A DNA stretch of 62,652 nucleotides from Perkinsus olseni. Taxonomy: Eukaryota; Perkinsozoa; Perkinsida; Perkinsidae. Below, piece after piece: positions 37,138-47,122 of this stretch (positions are counted from its first letter, which is position 1; each line of letters begins with the position of its first letter). The stretch spans positions 1-62,652 of the forward strand of contig JABANP010000300.1 of the NCBI GenBank assembly GCA_013115135.1, given 5' to 3'. The position numbers and the translations under genes were made by a program. The notes beneath the pieces are model-generated. The model saw only the letters and a list, made by a program, of their open reading frames with translations. It had not been told where the DNA came from and did no database searches.

Positions 37138-37335
37138 CTACTCGCAATAGCAGTATACGCCGTACTTTTGGCATGGCCTAGGCCTGTGACAGGCGGTATA
37201 ACAGTAGTTGCATGACGCCTGTAGGCCCCTCGGTGGGAAAATGTCAAGCTTGTCTTCCACCAGCCCCTGCACCTCGGGGATGTTACCGACAAGACTGAGG
37301 ACGATGTAGATGAGGCTGAAGATGTATTTCATCAT
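37138..37335 (-). CDS. Small secreted six-cysteine peptide
   Basis: 65 codons, single exon. An N-terminal signal peptide (MMKYIFSLIYIVLSLVG, cleavage likely after VQG at residue 24) precedes a mature peptide of about 41 residues ending CNYCYTACHRPRPC...YCYCE. Six cysteines are spaced C-x2-C-x3-C-x5-C-x6-C-x-C, a pattern that fits a small disulfide-knotted extracellular peptide. No family match from memory and no activity claimed. Isolated in its orientation; TA-rich sequence upstream could hold the promoter. Confidence 0.5.
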   Translation of the reverse strand: MMKYIFSLIYIVLSLVGNIPEVQGLVEDKLDIFPPRGLQASCNYCYTACHRPRPCQKYGVYCYCE

Positions 37336-37451
37336 AATATGATAGTGGTACTAACTAAAAAGCAATGTAGCTCAATACAACGTAGCTATTTGAGTCAGGT
37401 CTCACAGAAAGGTAGAAACGGATTCGAGGGAAGTTGATCGATAATGACGTT

Positions 37452-37838
37452 CTATAGCGTAATCGAAAACGCAGACTCATGCACGTGAGTGTGAAGCGCA
37501 TAATGATGCCAGACGGTGATTTGAGACTGATGATACGCTGTAGCGGTCGAGGTAATTGCAGCGATGATAGTCCAACAGCTGAGTAGTACTGAACAGGTGG
37601 CGGCTGTTGCGTAGCGTATAAACGTAACTATGTTGTCGCTTTGGTGCAGATTTGGGAGGGATCCCATTGTCCGAGCACGTGTGTGCTTAGCAGAGTCCGC
37701 TATGGCCTCGCGTGTGAGCGGAGCGATCCTCAGCGACGCTGACGTCTCCTCAAGGAGACACGTCGAGGAGGTCTGGACTGCGGGAGTTCTGAGGATGCTG
37801 AAGATGAGTGCAGGCGCCTCTCTGCGAGGCAACTTCAT
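37452..37838 (-). CDS. Possible one-pass membrane protein
   Basis: A 128-codon frame with one hydrophobic helix (TCSVLLSCWTIIAAITSTA, about residues 83-101) after a Ser/Thr-rich N-terminus. The opposite strand is also open here (37,630-38,070 plus), so coding is uncertain. A candidate upstream exon starts at 38,028 with MDAEELARIQKGIQSRN and overlaps the hairpin at 37,942-38,004. Confidence 0.3.
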   Translation of the reverse strand: MKLPRREAPALIFSILRTPAVQTSSTCLLEETSASLRIAPLTREAIADSAKHTRARTMGSLPNLHQSDNIVTFIRYATAATCSVLLSCWTIIAAITSTATAYHQSQITVWHHYALHTHVHESAFSITL

Positions 37839-38099
37839 ACTTTTTGGAGCTGCGTTTGGCGAAACAACCTATCCGATATCTAGTCAGGCTTGTCACCGTC
37901 CATATTATATAAAATTGCTGCCTTGTCGCAAGTATTACTTGATTCAGGCGTTCAGTCGAGGAATTACTTGCCAAGTAATTCCTCGACTGAATGCCTTTCT
38001 GAATCCTAGCCAACTCTTCCGCATCCATGACGCTCTGAGCGTCATGAAGTCAGCGGGATGCTCCCGCTGAGTCACCGGGAGCTTCATACTCCATCGTCC

Positions 38100-39929
38100 A
38101 TTGGTTACGAGTTTCGGTCTGAACCATTACGATGGTATGGTAACTTGCTTGGCACGCCAGCATTCTCGAAACCTCTCAAACCATGATCCACCGCTGCCAC
38201 TCCGGCCGCCGCTACCGGATTCTGAGTAAGCTCAGGAGAGACCACAGTCGCAGTGCGGCGCAATGATTGCTCCAACATTCAGTTCAAACACAGTTTTTTC
38301 CCAAGACGTCTACAGTAGCATGAGCGTCGAACTCGCAATGGAGGTGTGGCCACTTTGGCCGAAAGTCCATGCTGGCTCGCGACGCTCAGTCTGCTTCGAC
38401 TCTGTCTGGAGAGTTGACGCATTTTGTCGCAAGAATCAGATAAAGGAATTGAGGTTCTTGATTTTGGTGGGCCACCGAAATCAAGAACCTTATCGCCTTT
38501 AATCTGACGTGACGCCAGGCGTCACGTCATAGACGTGCCATCTCCGCCGGTGCTATCCCAGCTGTATATCTCCTTATCATGATTTACTATCCTGCGCCAC
38601 AATTACACGGCAGCCAAGGCAGCCCAATCAAGGATACGATGAGTTCGTCTCCCTTACTACCTCGAACTGCAGGACTCGATCGATTGCTGCAATCTCCGTA
38701 AGTATCGAGCTAGAATGAGTTCGTTGAAGGCGTCAGAGTCGCTGCCAAGGAAGAGGCCACGAAAACTTGTCGTTGCCTCTTGCATGGCGGTGACTCGTCG
38801 AGAAGGGATTCGTAATTGCTGCGTCCGAAATCCTGTCTTCCTTCTGCTCCGCTGCTGCTTGCTCAAGATGGACGCTGCAAGCGACCAGAGCCTGGTCGTC
38901 ATTATTCGCCGAACATGTGTTGGCTCTGTTCAGAATGAAGCTGTTATCGGGGAGGACTGTATCGACAGGTTGCTCGCCATTTCAAGGTGGGAGCCTTTCT
39001 CTGGCAGAGAATCTCTGCCTCGTACATACCTTCGCAGCTCTAGCCTAGGACCCCTAGGATACCCATTCGAACTCGTTCGCTTCTCGAGTGTTACACACGA
39101 GAAACGCACGATTGTCACACGCGGCGTGTGTGATTCTCAAGTCCAACGCCGTAAACCGGCTTAGTCAGAATAGTCAGACTGGCACCGACGTATCTTGATT
39201 TAGGAGAGATTGGTTAAGGCGAGTTTGCCGTCCCAGTATTGTTTCGCTCGTCCGCCAAACTGAGGTTGGCAACCTCATGAAACTCCGCTGAGAAAGCAGA
39301 AGTCTGCGCTCGAGGCAGATGGCGATGGTCTTCAGGCACTTGGCACCCGCGTGGTCGTGTCACCGTGACAGTCACCGAGGGAATGACAGTGGAGCGGAAA
39401 GGCTCGGCGTAAGATTGGCGATCTTATGGCATCTGTTGCGCTGGGAATCTTTCGCAGTGGGGCACAGCTCGGCCTCGTTGACCCTTCTCTGTTCTTTAGC
39501 TTGTATTCTCTTTCGCCCTGTAGCCCAGCTATGAAAATATCACCGATCAATTGCCCTTTGTTTTTAGCTATAGGGACTAGTTCCTCATTGGGGAGTTGTT
39601 CATTCATACCCGAGTTACAGCATTTTAGTCAACTTGCATTTCAAAACCGAATGCACTGTTCGTGACGTTCCAGCTGCACAAATTCAGCTACGGTACGGGT
39701 GCTGCGACTAACTCGGAATCGGGCTTCCGGGTTCCCTCTCGATTTCCATGCCGATGAGAACCACCGGGCCAGGTGCTTCTTTCTGAGTCCGGCAACTCCG
39801 GCTCGATTGAAACCGTAAATGGTGCATCGCTCGAAAATTTTCATTCATCAATATTTATTAACATATATTCTTATTTATCAGTATACGAGAGTATTGTCAA
39901 TTTGAATCCCCAATCGCCGAAACTCTAAG
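38100..39929. other. No firm gene; several open frames
   Basis: Frames at 38,715-39,164 (plus) and 38,657-38,902 (minus, ending in a helical AFNELILARYLRRLQQSIES) overlap. I cannot decide between them. Family C repeat at about 39,120-39,200; hairpin GGCAGAGA/TCTCTGCC at about 39,002. Confidence 0.3.
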
Positions 39930-41823
39930 CAAGATCTCAGTTGGACAGAGGACCGTCCCTCGCCGCTTGCGTCGTCTGTATCGCTGAGTTCGAGCGTCGC
40001 CGATACTGCAAGAAACCGCAGGCAACCGACCAAAAGCAGTGAACGATTCGAGAAGCTTTACGATGATCACAGAAATAGACAAGAGCGATTGATGTGACAT
40101 GAGTTGCTGAAGTTTTGGTATTATTATATCGAGCAGTGCACTCGTTCGAGCCAAGCAAGCTTGTGAAGACGCGGAGCTAGCTCAGATGCGGAGAGCTACA
40201 GCCGGCCCGTCCAAGTGAGAGTCGAGAAGCAATAACGTTAATAGTTTATAGCTATTAGTAATAGTTTGAGAACGCCGCATCGCCGTCGCAGATGAATTCC
40301 TGCCCTGCCCAATCTGGCTGATGAAAAGGGGAAAAACTCTCATCGCCACTGTCGGCATCTTGTTGCCTTCCGAATCAGAACGCTCGACCTCTCGCGATTC
40401 CGAGCGGAGTTGGATGAACAGCTGCGCTTGAGAGAGCGGAGACGACGGCGTCGTGAAGAAGAGAAACGTCGTGCTGCCAGGAACAGAGAAGCTGCAGAGG
40501 TCCGTTACTAGTCCACCGTGGACTAGTAACCGTGGACTGTCCACGCGATTGGGTTGGGCTGCTCGACTCTGTTCATCGTTGTTTCTGCCTCAGTTAGCGC
40601 AGTGTTCGTTCCGGCCAATGAAGTCAACAGACTTTCGGAAAGCTCTCGGGGTAGGCCCGGCGGTCTTCTTCATTATTGCAGTCCAAACCACGAGAATCGC
40701 GACGATTAGGCTACTAGCGGAAGTGAATGTGCTCAGATATCTCGAGTTTTTCCCTATCGAAAAACTCTGTGCTGATTATGGCTAGCGCAATCGTTCTCAG
40801 GGTCATAGTCAGAGCGTGGACCGAGCAAGCTCCAGAGGTGACTCGAGCGTCCCGACAGAGTGCGGGACTGAGGCTGAAGGTGAAGCCATCATCGGTCGTA
40901 GTTATCTCCCATGTCTTGTTTCAGAATTCTTTTCATCAGAATCCCCATCACCCGTTGCTCACGAGGAAGATGAGGTGACAGCCTCTGTAACGTTTCGTTT
41001 GAATAGTCGACCTCGGTGTGTAAAGACGCCTTGGACGACAGAAGTCCGTTCAACATTGATACGAGAAAAAAAGATGGTCTGGTCTGTTTCTTCGGCGCGC
41101 TGTGCCGCAGCAGCTGCGGCATCGTTCGCTAGCTGCATAGCTCAACAGTAATTTCATTGAATCTAATCAAGTCAGCGTCGCTGACTCAGCGACACCGTTG
41201 GGCGCGCGCGTTGACAAGCTGGGAAGCACCAGACTGTTAGAATCCGGTTGTCAGGAACAACCGCCGACGAACACCGCTGATTTCTCAAGAAAAGCAGCTC
41301 GGGACTTCCTTCGTTCACCTCTGGGGAGAGGGGCATTGTGAGTAGTCTCACTATTGTACGCTCCTGAATATATGTTTGCTGGAGCGAGGGACACTTTTGA
41401 GCTCTCATAGCTAGCTGCACACAATAGCTGTTCGTGGCTCAGACTGCGGCATCTTGAAGCCTATCGTGATCTCAATCCAATCGCCGACGAGAAAGTGTTG
41501 ATGAGGGAAGCCGAGCGAGACTTGAGTGGATGTTCGGGCAACTGCCGGTTCCCGATCCATCCCCGCTCATGTCACTCCCGGAATCACCGTCGAGGCTCAC
41601 GGCTTGAAAACTTCGAACGGACTGAAGTATCCATCGTTTCTTGGAGCCCCAGAGTTGGAGGCCTCGCCTGCAACCTGAGGAGCCTATCCGATACCTGTCA
41701 GTCGCTCATTTCGAGAGAGAATTCGACAAGACCTTGACGGAGAGTCTAGCCTGCTGCCCGACCGAAGAGTCTGTCTTTGGCGCTGCTGACGAGCACGATG
41801 AGTCGCAGTTCAGCATAGACTGA
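39930..41823 (+). CDS. Basic coiled-coil protein
   Basis: Phase-matched exons 39930-40093, 40137-40214 and 40379-40499 encode SSERFEKLYDDHRNRQERL, RAKQACEDAELAQMRRA and a very basic helix (LRLRERRRRRREEEKRRAAR). Later exons: about 40,810-40,974 (Ser/Glu-rich), about 40,996-41,132 or its splice variant, 41,190-41,330 (DFSRKAARDFLRSPLG), and a last exon after 41,680 (EPIRYLSVAHFEREFDKTL) ending DESQFSID plus TGA at 41,823. No conserved enzyme motif. The Arg/Glu block resembles nuclear or nucleic-acid-binding helices or a basic leucine-zipper-like region, but no leucine heptads follow. The first exon is not identified. Confidence 0.55.
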
Positions 41824-41958
41824 GAGCTCATTTCAAACACGGTCGTCATTGTCCGACAGCTGCCTTGTCGAGTTCGATCTGAATCGCTGGTGGTGAACAG
41901 CTGAATTCGATCAACGGGCTAGTCGCAGCTATATCTTGCTATCTCGCGCTCACTTGCA

Positions 41959-42027
41959 CACCTTAGCATTGATGTCACATCAATGCTAAGGTGAGTCTAC
42001 CCACATCAATGATGTGGGTAGACTCAC
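41959..42027. repeat. Two abutting perfect hairpins
   Basis: Hairpin 1: 41,959-41,975 with 41,977-41,993 (17 bp, 1-nt spacer). Hairpin 2: 41,991-42,008 with 42,010-42,027 (18 bp, 1-nt spacer). They share GTG and lie 72 bp upstream of the EF-hand gene's ATG. Confidence 0.92.
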
Positions 42028-42099
42028 CGTGGTTTGAAGGCCCACATCGATGCTTAATGTACTGCTGCCCCCTATTTCTAGCGACTTCCTCACATAGCA

Positions 42100-43358
42100 A
42101 TGAGCTGTCGTTCCGAATCGTCGAACGACAACAGACGAGACTCAATTCTGTCAGCGGATTCTGACAGGAAAGATACTCCCGAGTATAACGCGGACCCCGA
42201 GCTGCTCGAGCTCGCCGAGAGAATGAACCTGCCAGTGCAGGATTTGGAGGAGTTCAGAGAGGTGAGGTTGGTGCTCGCACAGAGCATGATTCTGCTCGCG
42301 ACAACAGAAGGGTTCGATTTGCAGGTTTTCAGCCTAGTCGATATCGACAGAGGCGGAAGCATCAGCACTGAAGTAAGTAGATTCTGTCAAATTCCATTCT
42401 CACCTTGCGTCACTCAGCAGTATTGAGTCTGCGAGTGTTGTCGCTGACGTAACGATAGAAAGAGTAATGATCGCCGATCATTGATCGGATTGGCTCATGG
42501 TGTACGGGGTAGAACAGAATGAGAGCTGATCAGTGATGGAGATAGTAGAAGATATTACCGGCGAATGTTGTTACCAGTGACCTCAATAGATGAGGATCAT
42601 CACATCGCCGCGATGTCATCGCGCTCTCCTCGTGGAAAAAAAAACCGCAAAAAGGGGCCGGGCTCACAATGAATATGAGAGTGCAGAAGATGCAGTCATT
42701 GGTCAAATGAATGCGAGGCTACTACCAGCACGTCATTAAATGTGTTTAAGAAAATCCCGGTCTCCCGTCCGCGCACTCGCACAACATTCATCTCGCGAAT
42801 TGAACGGCCGGAAGGGGGCACTCCTGTTGAAGTTAGCTGTGCGCCACCGGCATCTGGATCTTCTTCGTGTCATCTTCACCCCAATGTAATCTGCTTTTCT
42901 TCAGGAGCTTGGAACTCTGATGGAGACTCTCGGCGTTAAAGTGACACCCAGATGAGCTCGAGGCGATGGTAGCCGACGTCGATGAGAATGGGAATGGTGA
43001 GATCGACTTCGACGAGTTTGTACAGGTGAGAACTGCGCGAATCACTCGGCTGGGACGTCAGAGATGCAGGTCATGTCTCGGAAGACCAGCGGCGATCACT
43101 CGCCAGAGGAAGTTAAAGCAGCGTTCAAGCTGTTCGCGGGGCCGGACGGCCCTGATGGAACCATCACACTAAAGGACTTGCAGCATGCTCTGATGGTGAG
43201 CTCTTCCGAGGTACCCACACGAACGAGATTCGTCTCACCAGAGCCACGGTGAAGACAGACTGAGCGAAGAGGAGGCTCGGGAGCTGTGTTCACATCTCGA
43301 CCATACAGATGGTCGCTTCAATTATCGTGACTATGTTAACATGACGATGGATCAGTAG
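42100..43358 (+). CDS. Calmodulin/centrin-like EF-hand protein
   Basis: Five exons: 42100-42261, 42325-42372, 42905-43025, 43070-43195, 43242-43358; about 190 residues. An acidic/Ser-rich N-terminal extension of about 50 residues precedes four EF-hand units. Loop 1 DIDRGGSISTEE and loop 2 DENGNGEIDFDE keep the Ca ligands; loop 3 (PDGPDGTITLKD) and loop 4 (HTDGRFNYRDY) are degenerate, so two Ca sites are likely. All introns are phase 0. Exon 3 is 121 nt although both neighbours require a multiple of three: there is one extra base within CCCA at 42,947-42,950, giving a frameshift just before DELEAMVADVD. Either a sequence error, a real lesion or recoding. Intron 1 is 63 nt and open in frame. 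Confidence 0.88.
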
Positions 43359-43605
43359 CGGTGTCGTTCGTCTGCATCTATGACGTTGCGCTGAGTTGGG
43401 AGTTGAGCGTATATCTCAAACTCACCGGCCGAAGCAATTCGCGATTCAATTCTATTGCATTTACGACGTAGTGTGAAGGAGCATAAAAACCTGTCTATGC
43501 GGATGGGGGTTCCCCACTGGGGGATAAACGACTTGTCGAAGGCGACCGTGACACTGGCACGGTGACAGCCAACTGTGGTGAATAGCCTTCAAAAGTTACT
43601 TGGAG

Positions 43606-44225
43606 CCGATTAAAGTGCTCTGATTTCCGAGTCCAAGTTCTCGGAAAAGCGGCTTTTCCGAGCTCGGATAAAAACTATGAATTAAAGTGCGTTCAAAATT
43701 CCGAGCTTTTTTCCGAGCTCGGAAATGGTGTTACTCGGTTCCAAGTGAGGCAATTTCTCGATTGTCGATTAAAGTGCTGAGCTTTCCGAGCTCCAAGTTC
43801 GAAAAGTTTTCAGGGTCTTTGGACTCCCGGAAATCCGGACCCGAGCTCGGAAAACCCACAAAACCACTCGCCAGCAATGAGCGCTCACTCGTAGAAAACC
43901 ATCGAGTCTTCGCCAAGAAATCCCGACAGGGAGAAACGCTCCTCGCACGCAAAGATTCGGGGCGTTCCACTCTTTCCGAGCTACTCGGGAAACACCTAAA
44001 TATCGAGAATTTTTCCGAGACCAAGCTCGTGATGCCGTTGAGCACTTTAATTCGGGGAAAGTGACTCGGTCCGGGTTCTCGGGAGAAGCCCTGGGGAAAT
44101 CGACTTTTCCGAGGGATCGCACTTTAATCCGTGGACTCTCGAAATGGGATTTCCAAGGCTCGGAACTCGGTAACCGAGTACTTGGACTCGGAACTCGGAA
44201 GGCTTCAGCACTTTAATCGGCTCTT
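43606..44225. repeat. Inverted array of ATTAAAGTGC and TTCCGAGCTCGG motifs
   Basis: GATTAAAGTGC occurs near 43,610, 43,682 and 43,770; its complement GCACTTTAAT near 44,040, 44,119 and 44,210. CCGAG/CTCGG pairs fill the space. The block therefore has overall dyad symmetry around 43,900. No credible coding despite open frames on both strands. Confidence 0.75.
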
Positions 44226-44623
44226 GGACTCGACTACTGCATCTACTACGTACTATTATTCCCTTCTCCTTCGTACAGCTGCTACGTCGTAGCAGCTACG
44301 GCTGGCCTCGGCGATATAGGAACGCGGAGCAGACCGCAATTCTCAGGACTAACCCTCACCCTTCCATATCTACCCGGTGATCGCGGCGTAGCTATTATCG
44401 GAGTTCCTCACCTAGGGCTCACTAAGAAGCTATTCATGTCTTCTTGAACAAACTAACGCTCCTAAGTTGCCCATGAGGAAGGCTCTCTCATCGAGGACCT
44501 AAGGGATCGTAACTTAAGATCCTTAAGATCATTAAGCCCTAGCTCCGCCGGGGCTAGGGCTAACATTAAGATCCGACAAAAAATTGGGTATGCTCTGTCG
44601 CAAACCAGTGCATCTTTAGCGCG
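44226..44623. other. Unassigned, hairpins present
   Basis: GCTGCTACG/CGTAGCAGC near 44,278-44,296 and AGCCCTAGC/GCTAGGGCT near 44,548-44,572. A short open piece at about 44,332-44,446 could be an exon of the following gene. Confidence 0.35.
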
Positions 44624-44759
44624 ATGCATTACCGCATCGCGGTAATGCATATACCGCGATTCGTTACTTACGATTCGTAAGTAACGGTCCTTTCCTGCGA
44701 AAGGATTCTGCGGTATAGGTTTACTGTACTGGTATACTCCTGAGGTATACCGTCACAGT
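44624..44759. ncRNA. Candidate structured RNA (three-way junction plus hairpins)
   Basis: Hairpin 44,624-44,635/44,639-44,650 (12 bp). Then a closing stem ATACCGC 44,651-44,657 with GCGGTAT 44,710-44,716 encloses hairpins 44,662-44,673/44,675-44,686 (12 bp) and 44,688-44,694/44,699-44,705 (7 bp). Next, ACTGT...ACAGT 44,723-44,759 with inner GGTATAC/GTATACC. All stems perfect except one internal loop. Strand and transcription unknown; it could equally be DNA hairpin elements. Confidence 0.45.
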
Positions 44760-44907
44760 ATTGCTGTGGCTTCCACTGACCGCCACCCGGACATGGCAAA
44801 TTGAAATCTACTGAACAATCTTGATCTTAGTTTGTATGTTCGGGCGTTCGCAGTGGTGACTCACCACTGGTGAGTGGTAATTGTCACTCTAACAACCCAA
44901 CACTAAG

Positions 44908-45365
44908 TTCGCATCTTCGGGTGGTATTCATCATGATGATGAGTCCGCGATGATCGCGGACTTGGCAAAGGCCGATGCCGTAGCGACGAAATACGACCAA
45001 AAACTGACCACCTCTGCGAAGAGTCACAAGTATCTGCTGTAAGTTTCAGCCTGAAGCTGCACTACTTGACAATGAGAAGGGAGAATCAGAAATGACCCAT
45101 ATGAAAACGAACCTGACAATAGGTGAACCCTCTCAGCAATCAGCTGGGCATAAAGCCCCTCGAAGGTAATGAGCATCGTACAGTATCACAAAGAGACTGC
45201 GTAATAGGACTACCTAAGAACGCGAAGGTTCTCACAGACGCACGAAAACGAGCAGGAGCCGATCATCGGCTGCCGATGAGTGCGAGTGAGGTGCTTCATG
45301 TAGTAGAAAATATAATAAGTAAAATAGCCATAGCTAGAACAGAAGCCGCTTCTGAGAAGCGATAA
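44908..45365 (+). CDS. Helical Lys/Ala-rich protein, 3' exons
   Basis: Two exons with matching phase 2: 44908-45038 (donor GTAAGTTT) and 45137-45365 ending TAA. They encode IADLAKADAVATKYDQKLTT, then KNAKVLTDARKRAGADH and SEVLHVVENIISKIAIART, ending EAASEKR. Mostly helical and charged; no family recognised. Upstream exons were not found with confidence. Confidence 0.55.
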
Positions 45366-45424
45366 GAATGGTTCATACTGGATGATCTACATGAGATGAT
45401 CTAATCTTCAACGTTGAGCTGAGC

Positions 45425-46053
45425 TCAATGAGCTCTGGTTAGAGCAATACGATCTCCTTCAAATGGTACATATATCTTTTGATCGGAGACAGCGTTGATG
45501 TTCGTGAGGTCGATAGACTCCAACTCTTTGTTTGGGCAGACCTGCTTCACCCTTGGTAGGAGCTGATCTAAGGTACCTACACCTGCCGACTCGACATTAT
45601 AGCTTATATACAAATAATTGTCGTCGAGTGCAAGCCTGAAGCGGAAGCTCTCAGTACGCCCCCCATCACAGGCAACCACCATATCCACAGACCCTTTAGA
45701 ACGAGGGCCTCCATCATAATAACGTATATAGAAAGATAACCTGAGGTGGGGGGCTACGGACTCTTTGTACTCGAATAAACCTGGTTCCACATCTTCCAGG
45801 TTGATTGGTTTCCTCAAAAACTCAATCGTCTCGCCGCGGAAGTTCATGGTATAAGAGTCAGCCGATGTCTGATTGAGAGTCATCAAGTCCCCAGGCTGAA
45901 TACCACCAGGCGGGAACCCATCGGTGGAGTCAACTTGACGGGCGAGATATAAAATTCTTGCAATTTTGGAGTACCAGAAGTCAAGAATTTCCTGGGTATA
46001 GCCGATCGAGTAGACATTGTCCGATATCTCAGTCAGATAGACATTATCAGTAG
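45425..46053 (-). CDS. Orphan protein, probably lineage-specific secreted family
   Basis: The last exon runs from about 46,053 (after the acceptor TTCTAAG) to the stop at 45,425. The frame is open upstream of the first Met, so the start is in an earlier exon I did not find. It reads TDNVYLTEISDNVYSIGYTQ, then RGETIEFLRKPINLEDVEPG, HLRLSFYIRYYDGGPRSKG, VACDGGRTESFRFRLALDD and NNYLYISYN-like beta-rich text ending in YVPFEGDRIALTRAH. Alternating hydrophobic/charged strands suggest a beta-sandwich. I do not recognise a domain; membership in an expanded Perkinsus family is an impression only. Confidence 0.6.
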
Positions 46054-46384
46054 GCCTTAGAATTTGGCACGGCTAGGCCAAGCGATGCGAGTCTGGCTCT
46101 CTTGGCTCATTCGTCGCGTATCGATCGGCGTCGGGCTGAACAGCCCGGCAGGTTAGGTCGTCTGTTGGACAATCAAACGATCCAGGTTCTATCCTCACCG
46201 GCGACAATTTAGATTACTGTCCTAAGACCCAGGGAGATCAAGGATCAGATCAACTTGAGGGTACCACTAAGGAATGGCACCGTAACAGGATCGGACCTCT
46301 GTAACACGGTAAAGCAGAGTGATTCTGTGCGTGAGACGATTTTCGCATCATGCACTCGTACCTTTAAATGATTCGGATAACTTA

Positions 46385-46680
46385 CTTTGATCCACTGAGC
46401 TAGTGGATCATGGATCACCGAAATTTCTCAACGAGGCCGAGAATTTCTCAGATCCGCGATCCACGGATCACGGACCACGAATTTGTCTCACGGATCAAGA
46501 ATCAGAATCAAAAATTTGGATCAACTGTTATCTGGATCACGAATCGCGTATCAGGATCGTGGATCAAGATTCTGGATCATGAATCAAGGTCCAAGATCAA
46601 GAATCACGGATCAGAATCGTCATTGCGGGATCTGGATCGGACTTTTCGGATCTTGGAGTGATCTGGTTCACGGAGCCGGA
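46385..46680. repeat. Degenerate GGATC/AATCA repeat
   Basis: About 300 bp of short units GGATCA, GAATCA and GGATCTTG. Open frames here are a product of the repeat. Confidence 0.8.
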
Positions 46681-47122
46681 TCAATCGTGCAGATGCTTAC
46701 GTGCCCAGCCCTTTAACCATACGGCTAACCTTCTCATATCCAACAAAATCGGCGATAGAGCAAGTCACCGGGCGCGCGCGAGAAGCACAGCTTCTTTCAA
46801 AAGATTTTCCTTCTTTAATGCTGACTTCATATACCTTAAAAAGCCTTATTGAGCTTCTTAAGCCATAAAATTCATCACAAAATAGGTGTCTACTTCAACT
46901 ACAGTAGTGGCACTACTGCATTTCTTTTTTTCTGGTATCCATCCCGAGCTGTGTTATCCTCATCGTTACGCAATCCAAGAAGTTCTCGATGAGTTCAACA
47001 AGATAACGCGAGAGACCCTTTCACGCAAGTAGCTGAACACAACTGTTATCGGCATAAGCCACACAACAAACGATAAACGATGCAGTAGTATCCAAGTGGC
47101 CATGAGACTCAGGCTGGTAAGG
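46681..47122. other. No gene seen; downstream of the subtilisin gene
   Basis: GGGCGCGCGCG motif near 46,772. Otherwise nothing recognised. Confidence 0.4.

Larger units (their letters stand above)
36440..44800. other. Hairpin-rich region
   Basis: Perfect or near-perfect inverted repeats of 7-30 bp occur every few hundred bases. Examples: 37,942-38,004 (arms about 29-33 bp), 38,453-38,490, 38,506-38,528 (11 bp), 40,507-40,529 (TACTAGTCCA/TGGACTAGTA) right after a splice donor, 41,959-42,027 (two in tandem), 44,280-44,300, 44,560-44,585, 44,624-44,759. Most fall in introns or between genes. Confidence 0.8.

Noticed and set aside
40171..40206. Resemblance to a tRNA-Phe 5' half (GCGGAGCTAGCTCAG...GAGAGC)
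   Set aside because: It lies inside an exon with firm phases encoding CEDAELAQMRRA; no anticodon or T-arm follows.
43687..44122. Long open frames on both strands of about 43.7-44.1 kb as genes
   Set aside because: They follow from the CCGAG/CTCGG and ATTAAAGTGC repeat block; the translations have no protein-like features.
46410..46716. Frames in the GGATC repeat as exons
   Set aside because: Simple-repeat translation only.
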